Notes: generated from the letters alone by a model not told the origin. Positions 1 through 9,454 are shown, counted from the stretch's first letter. The stretch is 64,000 bases of DNA from a bacterium D16-36 (GCA_003611745.1 RAYF01000007.1:62001-126000), one strand, 5' to 3'. Program-made: numbers and translations.

Positions 1-16
1 CCTATTTCCTCCCTAA
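1..16 (-). promoter_or_regulatory. Ribosome binding site of a gene starting beyond the left edge
   Basis: Read on the minus strand, the first bases give GGGAGGAAATAGG running off the window. This is a strong Shine-Dalgarno sequence, so a minus-strand gene very probably starts just outside position 1. It lies downstream of the terminator at 66-96 and so belongs to a separate transcript from the LRR gene. Confidence 0.5.
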
Positions 17-65
17 ACATTTTTACTGATATCCTGGCATCTCCGCCACATATCGGCGCAAAATC

Positions 66-96
66 GAAAAAGGGCACAGCTCTCGCATGTGCCCTA
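66..96 (-). terminator. Rho-independent terminator after the first LRR gene
   Basis: The stem AGGGCACA (71-78) pairs with TGTGCCCT (88-95) around a 9-base loop and is followed on the minus strand by a run of T (67-70 on plus is AAAA). It lies about 160 bp past the end of the LRR gene. It belongs to a hairpin family that recurs at 9.43, 16.5, 33.3, 36.05 and 44.96 kb. Confidence 0.7.
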
Positions 97-127
97 ACAA
101 AAATTCTTTACTATCTGCTGCCAGCCA

Positions 128-146
128 CTATGCTATCATAGCATAG
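128..146. promoter_or_regulatory. Perfect 8-3-8 dyad, possible operator
   Basis: CTATGCTA, then TCA, then TAGCATAG form a perfect inverted repeat between the LRR gene and the terminator. It has no T run, so termination is unlikely. It could be an operator or an RNA hairpin in the 3' untranslated region. Nothing else supports a role. Confidence 0.3.
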
Positions 147-253
147 GCAGTTTATAATTTCAACCAAACCCGATAATGCATTATAATAATCGTTACAATG
201 TTCTGGAAAAGGCGTAATAACCACATTCATTTTGCCCAGAATCATTTTTTAAC

Positions 254-2551
254 CTATATTTTTGCAACAATAACTTTTTTGCCCTGCCCCTTGTTCTTAA
301 ACAAAACACTATACGGCTTTAATTTAATTCCCGGAACAGAAATCTTACAGTTGCTTACTCCTTTAAGCGCCCTCTTTGCTACTTCTTTTAATATTTTTGA
401 ATTGACAATCAGGGATCTCAGGCTTCTGCAGTTCTTAAGCGCAGAATTACCAATTCTCCTCACTAAGCTGTTTATAACCATCTGTTTCAGGCTTACACAG
501 TTTTCAAACGCACTGGCACTGATATCCAGCTTGACGGAACCAGCACCATAGCGGATTTTCTGCCCACTGGCTGCCAGAGTGCCTTTTTTTACTTTTTTCC
601 CGATTACAACCTTTTTTAACTTTTTACATCCCTTGAATGCAGATTCTCCTATTTTCTTAAGAGATGAAGAGGAAATTGTCACCTTCTTTAAATTTTTACA
701 GCCTTCGAAACTATTTTTCCCTACTACTGAAAGATTTGATGGAAATTTTACTACTTTTAGCTTCGTACAACCTTTAAATGCACCCGTGCCAATGTCCGTG
801 ACATTCTTCCCAATTGTTACACTCTGCAGCTTTTTATTTCCTGCAAATGCCTTGGCCTCAATTTTTACTACCGAATATTTCACACCATTAACCTTAACCG
901 TCGATGGCACAGTTACTCTGATCTTTATTTTTTCCTCTACTTTCTTAATAGAAGCAGTCTTATCTTTCTCATCAAGTTGATAGGCCAAACTTTTCTTTTC
1001 CACCACTTTCTGCTGATCCGGCTCATCTGTCGGTTCTGCGGTGGCAGATGGCGGCACTGTCTGGTCTGGTGCATCTGTGGCAGATGGGATTTCTGTATTA
1101 TTTGGCGCATCTGTCACTGCCGGGGTTACCGTATTATTTGGTGTGGCAGATGGCGTCTGGGTAGCTGCCGGACTTGGTGTTACTGGCACAGGTCTTGCTG
1201 TTGCCGCAGGAGCTACTGGCGGGCTATACGGCCTCTGGGTGGCTGCCGGAGCAGCTGTCGCAGATGGACTCACGGAAGGCGCAGCGGTATCTGCCGGCTC
1301 CGTCGGAGCTGTGGAAGGTGACTCTGTAGCAGCCTCGTCCATATACTGTATTTTGTAGCCCAGTTTCTGCGCATATGCATCTGCCACACTGCTTTTCCAG
1401 CAGTAGACTGTGCAATCTGAGCTTCCATCTAATATACCACTGCCAATATCACTGACTGTGTTTGGTATCTGTACTGCCTTCAAAGCAGCACAATCCGCAA
1501 AAGCCCCGTCCCCTATCTTTTTTACTCCGTCTGCCTCTATAATTACTTTTTCTAAATCTGACCCCTGAAATACTCTTTCTTCGATTTCTGCCACTGTAGC
1601 GCTCGCCAGCAGCGAACTGTCAGCAGAGCTAAGATCCAGATTTTTCCCTTCCAGAATATCTTTGCAGACAGCATATGTCAGCGGAACAGACTTTGGCACT
1701 GTACAGGTATTAACTGCAGAAGTAGCAGATGACTTGTCATAACATGTTACCTTAGCAGTGGTATCGTGCTCATTTAACTGATATTTTACTCCCTGTTCGT
1801 CTATTACTGTATAATCAGTATTTATCATCCACTTTTTTCCAGCTATCGTAACTGTCTTTGCTTCAGGTTCAGTGTATGACACCTTATAATTTCTGAGTTG
1901 CGCATAAGTCTCTGCAAAGGAACCTTTGCTACAGTATATCGTGCTGGATGAACCACTGTCAAAAATATCATATATCATTGTACTACCCGTGGAGGTTTCA
2001 TCTATATCATAGCCCATGCTGACAACAGAATTCGGTACATAGAGTGACCGCAAGGCAGTACAGCCCGTAAAAGCCTCTTTCCCTATCTTAAGAACACCTT
2101 CCTCTATTTTAACTGTCTCCAATGAAGTACACTGCTTAAACGCTCCATTCAAAATAATTGTCACAGTACTTTTATTACTATCGTTAAAATAATCCTCTGG
2201 AGATGGGGTGACAGGTGCACTGTTTATATCACTAATATAGCTGTCATACTTGGCATATGTGAAAGGAATGGAAGCCGGAACCGTGCATTCCGTAATATCA
2301 GTATCTGCCTGAGATACCCTTGCTGTCCCATCATTCTGCAAGATAAAAGAAATTTTTTGTGTTTCATTCCTCACAAAATAATTTCCATATAGTTCCCATA
2401 CAGAACCTCCAATCGAAACCTGAGCCTGCGCAGATGCACGCGCTCCCTCTGCTTTCACTGTGCTGGCCTGAAATGCCCCGCTAGTCAGGACTATTGCCGC
2501 TGCCAGTACAGCAGACAACATCTTTTTTAACATTTTCTTTCTTCGTCTCAT
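254..2551 (-). CDS. Secreted BspA-like leucine-rich repeat protein (LRR_5 type)
   Basis: This 765-residue exported surface protein has a lysine/arginine-rich N-terminus followed by a hydrophobic stretch to about residue 30, which fits a Sec signal peptide. Two blocks of irregular LRR_5/BspA repeats follow, recognisable by phrases such as IGDGAFADCAALKAVQIP and IGTGAFKGCTKL, at roughly 120-400 and 550-740. A Pro/Thr/Ala/Ser-rich linker at roughly 405-525 separates them. There is no LPXTG motif and no C-terminal membrane segment, so it is either released or bound non-covalently. BspA-like proteins commonly mediate adhesion, but the ligand here is unknown. The start has a good site (AGGAGG, 8 bases upstream of ATG). 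The last 45 or so residues nearly match those of the neighbouring LRR gene upstream, which implies duplication. Confidence 0.85.
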   Translation of the reverse strand: MRRRKKMLKKMLSAVLAAAIVLTSGAFQASTVKAEGARASAQAQVSIGGSVWELYGNYFVRNETQKISFILQNDGTARVSQADTDITECTVPASIPFTYAKYDSYISDINSAPVTPSPEDYFNDSNKSTVTIILNGAFKQCTSLETVKIEEGVLKIGKEAFTGCTALRSLYVPNSVVSMGYDIDETSTGSTMIYDIFDSGSSSTIYCSKGSFAETYAQLRNYKVSYTEPEAKTVTIAGKKWMINTDYTVIDEQGVKYQLNEHDTTAKVTCYDKSSATSAVNTCTVPKSVPLTYAVCKDILEGKNLDLSSADSSLLASATVAEIEERVFQGSDLEKVIIEADGVKKIGDGAFADCAALKAVQIPNTVSDIGSGILDGSSDCTVYCWKSSVADAYAQKLGYKIQYMDEAATESPSTAPTEPADTAAPSVSPSATAAPAATQRPYSPPVAPAATARPVPVTPSPAATQTPSATPNNTVTPAVTDAPNNTEIPSATDAPDQTVPPSATAEPTDEPDQQKVVEKKSLAYQLDEKDKTASIKKVEEKIKIRVTVPSTVKVNGVKYSVVKIEAKAFAGNKKLQSVTIGKNVTDIGTGAFKGCTKLKVVKFPSNLSVVGKNSFEGCKNLKKVTISSSSLKKIGESAFKGCKKLKKVVIGKKVKKGTLAASGQKIRYGAGSVKLDISASAFENCVSLKQMVINSLVRRIGNSALKNCRSLRSLIVNSKILKEVAKRALKGVSNCKISVPGIKLKPYSVLFKNKGQGKKVIVAKI

Positions 2552-2650
2552 AAATAATCCTCCTTACCGCCTTAGCAGATCTATTTCTTAAGACACTGCA
2601 GTTAAGGGCACCACTGATACCGATGCCCCAAAACATATCTTTATCTATCC

Positions 2651-4543
2651 TTAGATTTTTGCAACAATAACTTTTTTGCCCTGCCCTTTATTCTTAAACA
2701 GGACACTGTACGGCTTTAACTTCATACTAGGCACCGAAATCTTACAATTGTGGACTCCCTTGAGCGCACGCTTTGCTACCTCTTTCAATATCTCTGAATT
2801 AACAATAAGGGATCTGAGGCTCTTGCAGTTTTTCAAAGCAGAATTCCCGATTCTCCTTACCAGACTGTTAATGACCATCTGGCGCAGGCTCACGCAATTT
2901 TCAAATGCACTGGCGCTGATATCCAGTTTGACAGAGCTTGCTCCATAGCGGATTTCCTGCCCCCCGGCAGGCAATGCACCCTTTTTCTGTCTCAGTTTCT
3001 TACCTACCACAAACTGCTTCAAAGCCTTACAGTTTTTAAATGCCGCAATCCCAATCTTTTTCGTCGTCACCGGGAGGGATGCCTTCTTTAATTTCTTACA
3101 GTTATAAAAGCTGTTCTTTCCTACCGTGGCAAGTTTTGATGGGAATTTGACACTAGTCAAATTCGTACATCCTTTAAAAGCACCTGTACCTATTGTCTTT
3201 ACATTGCTGCCAAGTGTCACCGTCTTTACATGTTTATTTCCTGCAAACGCATTCTTTCCGATTTTTGTAACCGGATACTCTTTCCCATCTACTGTAACGG
3301 TAGCCGGAATCTTAACAGCGCTGGTCTTTACATCCCTCATATCTGTCACTGCAACGGAATCCTTATTCTGGTCAATCTCATATGATACATGGAAAATATC
3401 ATCATCCGGTACTTCTGTCGGCACTGTCACTGCAGGTGTTTCCGTACTATCCGGAACTGTTGTCGTAGAAGGGTTGTAGGTAGGCACTGGCACTGCAGAA
3501 GCAACCGGTGATGCAGAAACAGCCGGCACCGAAGTGGCAACCGGAGCCGGAGTAGCACTTGGTACTACAATCGGCTGTCTGGACGGCTTTACTCCCGGTC
3601 CTGCCGGTGTACTCGCTGTTGGCCGTACGCTTGGTATAACAGACGGACTTACCGTCGGCTCTGCACTTGGCAACACGGTCGGCGATGCAACAGGCGCCGC
3701 AGACGGGTTTACCGTTGGTAGCATACTCGGGACTGCACTTGGTGATGCAGACGGGCTTGCCGTTGGTAGCATACTCGGGACTGCACTTGGTGATGCAGAT
3801 GGGCTTGCTGTCGGTGCCGTACTCGGGACTGCGCTCGGCGATGCAGACGGGCTTACTGTTGGCTGCATGTCTGGAAGTGTGTCTAGATACTCTACCGTAA
3901 CAGCAGGGTATTCCGATACCTTGTCATGAAAATATATATCTGCATCAGAACCTTTCCAACAATATACTTTACAATTTACTTTTGCGTTCAGTATCTCACT
4001 TTTTGTGGAATCGGTCGCCTGATCTGTATTACAGCCAATATCAGCATAACTAACTGATTTTGGTATTTCCAATTGCGATATGCTATTAAATGCCCGCCTT
4101 CCTATTTTCTTTATTCCCTCTGATATTTTAACTTTTTCCAGTGATGCAGCATCCAAAAATGCCTCATTAGCAATCACAGTTACGTTTGTCTCCCCTGAAG
4201 CAGCAGAACCCGAATTCAGATATAACTTCTGATACATTGCATACGTCACCGGAATGGATGACGGAATTTCATATTTTGAACTGTTGAACGAAGAAGTAAC
4301 TCCCACTACCTTTACCTCAGTTTTATTATTCTCATTCCATTTGTACTGAACACCTGCTGAATCAACAGCAATATCGTCAGCATACAATGTCCAGCCTGTG
4401 TTTGGCACTGGAACACCTTTATCAGCAGCTTTTGCTAATGTACTGTTTGTCTGGAGTGCCCCAAAAGCACCGCTGGTTACAGTCAGTGCGGCTGAAAGCA
4501 TAACAGACAAAAATCTTTTGAATCCTTTTTCTCTCTGCCTCAT
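2651..4543 (-). CDS. Secreted BspA-like leucine-rich repeat protein, paralogue of its neighbour
   Basis: The product has 630 residues from the ATG at 4543, which is preceded by AGGAGGG. A longer frame to 4627 exists but has no comparable ribosome binding site. Residues 1-35 are basic then hydrophobic, fitting a signal peptide. A short N-terminal LRR_5 section is followed by a long Pro/Ser/Thr/Val linker (about residues 220-380) containing a 16-residue tandem repeat, and then by C-terminal LRR_5 repeats. The end (about from KLDISASAFENC to KKVIVAKI) is almost the same as in the downstream paralogue. It lies about 145 bp after the TIR-domain gene and may share its transcript. The role is presumed to be adhesion or surface interaction, by family only. 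Confidence 0.85.
   Translation of the reverse strand: MRQREKGFKRFLSVMLSAALTVTSGAFGALQTNSTLAKAADKGVPVPNTGWTLYADDIAVDSAGVQYKWNENNKTEVKVVGVTSSFNSSKYEIPSSIPVTYAMYQKLYLNSGSAASGETNVTVIANEAFLDAASLEKVKISEGIKKIGRRAFNSISQLEIPKSVSYADIGCNTDQATDSTKSEILNAKVNCKVYCWKGSDADIYFHDKVSEYPAVTVEYLDTLPDMQPTVSPSASPSAVPSTAPTASPSASPSAVPSMLPTASPSASPSAVPSMLPTVNPSAAPVASPTVLPSAEPTVSPSVIPSVRPTASTPAGPGVKPSRQPIVVPSATPAPVATSVPAVSASPVASAVPVPTYNPSTTTVPDSTETPAVTVPTEVPDDDIFHVSYEIDQNKDSVAVTDMRDVKTSAVKIPATVTVDGKEYPVTKIGKNAFAGNKHVKTVTLGSNVKTIGTGAFKGCTNLTSVKFPSKLATVGKNSFYNCKKLKKASLPVTTKKIGIAAFKNCKALKQFVVGKKLRQKKGALPAGGQEIRYGASSVKLDISASAFENCVSLRQMVINSLVRRIGNSALKNCKSLRSLIVNSEILKEVAKRALKGVHNCKISVPSMKLKPYSVLFKNKGQGKKVIVAKI
3677..3868. repeat. 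48-bp tandem repeat in the LRR linker, about four units
   Basis: Units starting at 3725, 3773 and 3821 are spaced exactly 48 bp apart and open with ACTCGGGACTGC. A diverged unit precedes them. They encode a 16-residue Ser-Pro/Ala/Val-Pro repeat. Being in frame, copy-number change would lengthen or shorten the stalk without disrupting the gene. Confidence 0.8.
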
Positions 4544-4687
4544 ATTTTTCCCTCCTATCCGACACAGCATGCCCCCCTTTTTTCGAACAGAATCTGCCGA
4601 AGGCGATGTATCATTATTTACTTTCATATTTTAAGCTTTTTAACCCATTGTACCACAAAATTCCAGAAATGCGATACCTAATTTCAA

Positions 4688-7600
4688 TCATTTTGCGTAC
4701 AAATGATATTTCTCAATTTGTTTATCGGCAAATTTTGAATTTCCTACATAGTTTTTGGCTTTTTTTACTATTTCTTCTACAGTATACAGTGGAATCCTGT
4801 ACAATGTATGGTCCCCATCGAATACAATAACTTTTCCGTCAGCCGTTGCGGCAACGAAATTTGGTATCATTCCCACTATTTCACGTGTATTCTCCTTGCT
4901 GTACAGGTATGCCATATTAGAACCGCTTGCCTTGCCGTCTGTCACAGTATCACTATTCTGGCACCATACGATGAAATACGGAATATCCTCCGTTGTCTGC
5001 ACCCCATATACAGAATTGCTGATTTCTGACAAATCCAATACTCTTTTCCATGTATCCATGTCATAGACTTCACTGTAGTCATTTAGAAAATAGCGGTCGC
5101 CAAAAAATGTAGTGCAGGAGTAATTGCCCGCTTCGCCCTGACACACTATTTTTTCAGACGTCAGAGAATAGATAAACCACCTTTTTTCACTGGTATTTCT
5201 ATAAAAAAGAAGACCCCTTGATTCATGGAACGTATATATCCTTGCGTCTTTTAAAACCTTTTCGCCTCCATCCTCTGACTGGATCAGGATGCTTTCATCA
5301 CTTCCATATACCATACTGTCCCCAATCCGGAGGCCCCTGTCATAAGATGCAGGGATAGCGTAGCTCTTTTTCATCTCACCTGATGCTGCATCATACTCCT
5401 TCACCTCATTATCTTCTGAAACATATAGCGTTGACCAATCATCACTATAATAATAGTAACTATCTTCATTAAACTCAAATACTTTCTTGAAATTATCCGT
5501 CCTAAAATGCTTGTTCTCGCCAAATGCATTGTCATGTATACTTATGTAATCCGGATTCTCAATGTCAATACTTAAATTGTCAAATGAATCATAGGACAAA
5601 TCCGGCAGGGAACTTCCGGCAAGCGCTGATAAATCTTTTCCATCAAATATCTGTATATTCCTGCTGTTTCCATTCTGCAGCCCCAGCATAATTTTATCCC
5701 CCGCCGAAGCACATGTGTACCACTTATCCGGGCTTTCTTTTATGATATCAGAAAGATCCTTTGAAATAATTTCTTCACTGTCATAACTCTGCCTTTTATA
5801 TATACGGATATTCTGCCCCCAGTAATCTCTCATACACGCGAAATTCTTATTGACTGTGAGCATATAATACCCCTCACTGTTGCCTGACATAGAGTTAATA
5901 AGCTCCCTCGTTTTCATATCAAAGAAGTAACTTTGCCCGTTACTGCAAGTCACACCGCATATATTATCCGCCATGGTTATCGAAAGCACATTAGCCGGGA
6001 ACTCATAGTTCCATTTTTCTTTTCCTGACTTTACCTTGCCGGACTCGATAGCTACCTCATGCAGCGTTTTATTATGAAAATACAGGCATGACCTGTCATT
6101 CGTGACACATACCTGCTGAAGCGCCCAATCTGCATCGTATACATAGTTTTCCGCATTCTTTTTGCAGTTATAGACTACGATATGCCTTATATCCAGCTGA
6201 AAATCCTGACAGATAAAACAGAACTCTTCATTATTTATGAAAAAGAGGTTACTGCACTCCCCACGCTGGTTGATAAATGTATCCTTGCCTGTTTTTGTAT
6301 CAAGGAGCATAATCCCCATCGCAGTGTCCGCAGTTACTACCAGCGCAACTTTCCGGCTGTCCGGGCTGATGCCCCCAAGTGTATACCTGTTTTGTGTACC
6401 AATCTCACATTCCAGCGTTTCCTGCCCGGCTCCGTCATAAAAATGAAGATATCCCTTTGTGTAATCTGTAATTGCAATGACATCCTCATTCTCACTGATA
6501 ACAAGCTCATCCCCGATATAACCGCTGAACTTCCTATCCCCTGTGTAAATATCAACTGCTTTTAACCCATCTATCCCAAGATAGACCAAAGTTTTACTAT
6601 CCTTTAAAAGATATGCGCTTCTGGTTGTATTGGTATAATATGATTTATTCATCGCAGACAAATCATATTCGCCAAGCAGGCTCTTATCACTTAAGTTGTA
6701 TACATATACCTTTCTTTGCAGCATATTGCCTGCTGTATACGTATATTTCTCTATCATAATTACCTTTTCATCTGCACTAATCTGCGCTTTTGTATCGTAT
6801 GCCTCCTCATCCAGCGAAAAGACCTTATCCGTCTGGTATCCGCTGCTGTAATCATATATCCCCAGTGCCTGTGTCAAAGACTGTATAACACTCTGTACGA
6901 AGGGCCTCTCCGGCTCTTTTAGGTTCTGCGGCAACGCTTCGAGCGACAATAGTGCCGATGTGATTCTGTCACCATCCTGATAAGCCTCATTTGCATATTC
7001 TGATAGATAATAGGATTGCCCCCTAAGTGTCTGCTGCATAGATTCATCTAACGTATCATATGCCTGGTCAAGCTCTATATTTTTCATCATGACAACACCG
7101 GCAAAAGTACTGATTCCCAGAAAAATAGCAGACGCCACTGATATAATCTGCCTTCTCTGCCTTTCACGCTGCCTCTGGCGGAGGTCATCATAGTCGACAT
7201 CCAGCATTTGCGCCAAAAAGCGAAACTTTTCTGTCTTTACATTTTTAACAATCTCTTTGTCCGATTCTCCTCTGACATCCACCGCCAGCGGTTCAATATG
7301 TACCATCTTTCCGTCTTTTTCGATTTCTGTCAGAATCTTGGGAAAGCTTTCGTTTGGCTCCCCCTCAATCAGCACAACAATGACACGTTCCCTGCCGCGC
7401 AGCTCTATAAAATATTCTATCTCCTCCATACACCAGACAGACTCCTGATACCGTCTGGTACAAAGTACAATAAGCCATTCCGACTCGCGGATCGCCTCCC
7501 TGATAATCTCCGAAAGATTGCTGGCAGCCCTTAACTCCTCCGCATCACGGAACAGTTTGCCCAATGTTTTAATACCTTTTTCCCTTGCAATCTTTTTTGG

Positions 7601-7696
7601 CAGGCGGTACCGCTCTATCTCCTTGTGAATCTGAATCGCAACCTGTTCATCGATACCGCCGTGGCGATAGCTAATAAATGCTGCATACTTAGACAT
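4688..7696 (-). CDS. TIR-domain membrane protein with C-terminal beta-propeller-like region
   Basis: This 1002-residue protein starts with a TIR domain (about 1-140): KYAAFISYRH at 3-12, and S-x-W-C-x-x-E with W88, C89 and E92, the glutamate position that is catalytic in NAD-cleaving TIR enzymes. A basic, glutamine-rich stretch (172-183) leads into one membrane segment (about 184-204). A helical linker is followed by about 700 residues of repeating beta-strand phrases such as DEKVIMIEKY and SPDSRKVALVV, typical of WD40/YVTN-like propellers. The arrangement suggests a cytoplasmic TIR and an outer sensor, though topology is inferred. The ATG has GGAGGAACGGC before it. It starts 35 bp after the DHH phosphoesterase gene and is probably co-transcribed with it. 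Possible roles are NAD-based signalling, phage defence or host interaction; none is shown. Confidence 0.8.
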   Translation of the reverse strand: MSKYAAFISYRHGGIDEQVAIQIHKEIERYRLPKKIAREKGIKTLGKLFRDAEELRAASNLSEIIREAIRESEWLIVLCTRRYQESVWCMEEIEYFIELRGRERVIVVLIEGEPNESFPKILTEIEKDGKMVHIEPLAVDVRGESDKEIVKNVKTEKFRFLAQMLDVDYDDLRQRQRERQRRQIISVASAIFLGISTFAGVVMMKNIELDQAYDTLDESMQQTLRGQSYYLSEYANEAYQDGDRITSALLSLEALPQNLKEPERPFVQSVIQSLTQALGIYDYSSGYQTDKVFSLDEEAYDTKAQISADEKVIMIEKYTYTAGNMLQRKVYVYNLSDKSLLGEYDLSAMNKSYYTNTTRSAYLLKDSKTLVYLGIDGLKAVDIYTGDRKFSGYIGDELVISENEDVIAITDYTKGYLHFYDGAGQETLECEIGTQNRYTLGGISPDSRKVALVVTADTAMGIMLLDTKTGKDTFINQRGECSNLFFINNEEFCFICQDFQLDIRHIVVYNCKKNAENYVYDADWALQQVCVTNDRSCLYFHNKTLHEVAIESGKVKSGKEKWNYEFPANVLSITMADNICGVTCSNGQSYFFDMKTRELINSMSGNSEGYYMLTVNKNFACMRDYWGQNIRIYKRQSYDSEEIISKDLSDIIKESPDKWYTCASAGDKIMLGLQNGNSRNIQIFDGKDLSALAGSSLPDLSYDSFDNLSIDIENPDYISIHDNAFGENKHFRTDNFKKVFEFNEDSYYYYSDDWSTLYVSEDNEVKEYDAASGEMKKSYAIPASYDRGLRIGDSMVYGSDESILIQSEDGGEKVLKDARIYTFHESRGLLFYRNTSEKRWFIYSLTSEKIVCQGEAGNYSCTTFFGDRYFLNDYSEVYDMDTWKRVLDLSEISNSVYGVQTTEDIPYFIVWCQNSDTVTDGKASGSNMAYLYSKENTREIVGMIPNFVAATADGKVIVFDGDHTLYRIPLYTVEEIVKKAKNYVGNSKFADKQIEKYHLYAK

Positions 7697-7731
7697 GCCG
7701 TTCCTCCTTCTTCACGCAAGCACAAACTGAA

Positions 7732-9294
7732 TCATATTCTTTCATATGTTTTTAGGAAGATATCTCCGCGCACCACATAAATATCGTGCAGATCATCTTC
7801 CCTGACAACAAGGTAATCCCCCAGCACACCGCGGTAATACTTGTCCTCATCCCATGCCGTAAAAACTTTGACATTGTGATCCAGCTTCTTGGCACATATT
7901 TTTGTTGTTCCGGTCGCGACACACGTTTTCATATATCTCATAAGCTGATAGACTTCACCGTCAATATTATTGCGGACATTCGGTGCATATTCCATATTCA
8001 TATCCGGGTCTCCTGTAATTAATTCATAGGACCTCTCAAATTTTTCCCTGCGGATTGGATATACCTCCCCTTCGATTCCTACCATAAAAAATAAATCTTC
8101 CTCCACAATCAAATCGACGTCCCCCTCCAGAGTACGCACAAGCACAGGAGTCCCTTCTTTCAAAAATTCATTTGCCATCACTACACCAACGATAATGCGC
8201 TTTTTCTGGTACCTCTCCATTCCGGTAAGGTCTATTGTATAATCCTTGGCATAGATAATCTCAAATGCGTCATGATAGGCAATCATCCGCTCTTTTAAAA
8301 CATCCTCTATCGGCTGCTCCTGATACTTCTCTTTCAATAAGTTCATTGCGATAAAACCGCCTGCTTTTGTGAGATGTCCGCCGCCATTCCCAATTCCTTT
8401 ACAGATATATTCTGCCATCTCATTTGCTTTCATCTCCTTGTCACAACTCCTGATTGATATCTTATAACCGCCAGAATTAGGATTGAATGCGATACAGCTA
8501 TTAATCTCCTCAACCTGTATTACAAAATCACTGATAATACCAAGAATATTAGGATCGCAGGTTGCAACCGGAAGAAGTGCAAATCTGTACTCTGCATCAT
8601 ATATTTTATTATTCAGAGCCACGCTTGCTATACCCAGCTCCTCAAGGGACAGATTGGTATTCATTAACTGGAAAAGAAGCTGTTCCTTTGTCTGAAGGTA
8701 ATCACGCATATCCTTATCCAGAGGGTGATAAATCTCCTCAAACTGGTTCGTATCCATATAAAGCCCATAATATAATGCTGTTGAGAGATTTAAATCCTCG
8801 TTTACCGGATAACCTACTTTGCAAAGCTGTGCCCACACGGCAGTAGCGCAGCTTCCAAGATTACTTTTAATCCAATAGTTTTCTTTCTGCATCATGCCGC
8901 ATTGGTGATGGTCAATAATCGCAATCTCCGGTGCTTCAAAATATGTCACATTGCCTGAACCATACTGGCAATCTGTCAAAAATAACAAGTCACATTCCGG
9001 AAGGCTTGTCACATACTGAATCGGTATTTCTAAAGCCTTAATCATTAAAAGCAGATTCGGCTTTGTAATCTTATTATGGCCACTGTATATAAACTGCACA
9101 TCAATCCCGTAACTTTCATAAAATTTATATAAGGCATATCCAGAGGCTACTGCATCTGCATCCGGATTATCATGGCACTGTATGCATATTTTCTTATGCT
9201 GAATAAACTTTAGTAAAAATGGATCATCCTTTGGTTCGCCAAGATCACGGCTATCTTCTGATACTTCCATAACAATTCTATAATTATCTGCCAT
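7732..9294 (-). CDS. DHH-family phosphoesterase with C-terminal extension
   Basis: The product has 520 residues. HDNPDAD (41-47) and IDHH (127-130) are the DHH metal ligands. NGGGHLTKAGG near residue 300 is the DHHA1 substrate-binding loop. This is the layout of NrnA/GdpP-type enzymes that hydrolyse oligoribonucleotides, pAp or cyclic-dinucleotide products. No membrane or PAS segment is present, so it is not a full GdpP. About 180 extra residues follow the DHHA1 part and end in LGDYLV...DIYVVRGDIFLKTYE (489-518), resembling the PGDYG-type domain that can accompany nucleotide enzymes. The start has GGAGG 5 bases upstream, and a promoter lies at 9361-9389. The TIR gene follows directly. The substrate cannot be deduced. 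Confidence 0.85.
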   Translation of the reverse strand: MADNYRIVMEVSEDSRDLGEPKDDPFLLKFIQHKKICIQCHDNPDADAVASGYALYKFYESYGIDVQFIYSGHNKITKPNLLLMIKALEIPIQYVTSLPECDLLFLTDCQYGSGNVTYFEAPEIAIIDHHQCGMMQKENYWIKSNLGSCATAVWAQLCKVGYPVNEDLNLSTALYYGLYMDTNQFEEIYHPLDKDMRDYLQTKEQLLFQLMNTNLSLEELGIASVALNNKIYDAEYRFALLPVATCDPNILGIISDFVIQVEEINSCIAFNPNSGGYKISIRSCDKEMKANEMAEYICKGIGNGGGHLTKAGGFIAMNLLKEKYQEQPIEDVLKERMIAYHDAFEIIYAKDYTIDLTGMERYQKKRIIVGVVMANEFLKEGTPVLVRTLEGDVDLIVEEDLFFMVGIEGEVYPIRREKFERSYELITGDPDMNMEYAPNVRNNIDGEVYQLMRYMKTCVATGTTKICAKKLDHNVKVFTAWDEDKYYRGVLGDYLVVREDDLHDIYVVRGDIFLKTYERI

Positions 9295-9360
9295 TTTTCC
9301 TCCATTCCGCTGATTAAGGAATTCTCCCTAAGGCTGCTGGTTTCTTATTTTTACCATATT

Positions 9361-9389
9361 AGTATACTTTAGTACACCGCAAAAATCAA
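9361..9389 (-). promoter_or_regulatory. Sigma-A-type promoter for the DHH-TIR transcript
   Basis: TTGATT (9384-9389) and TATACT (9361-9366) are separated by 17 bp on the minus strand, about 67 bp upstream of the DHH start codon. Confidence 0.65.
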
Positions 9390-9422
9390 TCATCCAAAAA
9401 CATGTTTATCCTGCATCTATAC

Positions 9423-9452
9423 AAAAAAGGGCACAGACTTCGCTTGTGTTCT
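9423..9452 (-). terminator. Second terminator-like hairpin downstream of tRNA-Arg
   Basis: GGGCACA (9429-9435) pairs with TGTGTTC (9445-9451, wobble pairs) and is followed by six T on the minus strand. It is a diverged member of the dispersed GGGCACA hairpin family and backs up the stronger terminator at 9455-9510. Confidence 0.6.
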
Positions 9453-9454
9453 AG

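Noticed and set aside
1041-1358. Gly/Ala/Val-rich frame opposite the LRR linker
   Set aside because: It is the complement of a Pro/Thr/Ala repeat-coding region; low-complexity codons keep the antisense frame open. The same applies at 3534-3929.
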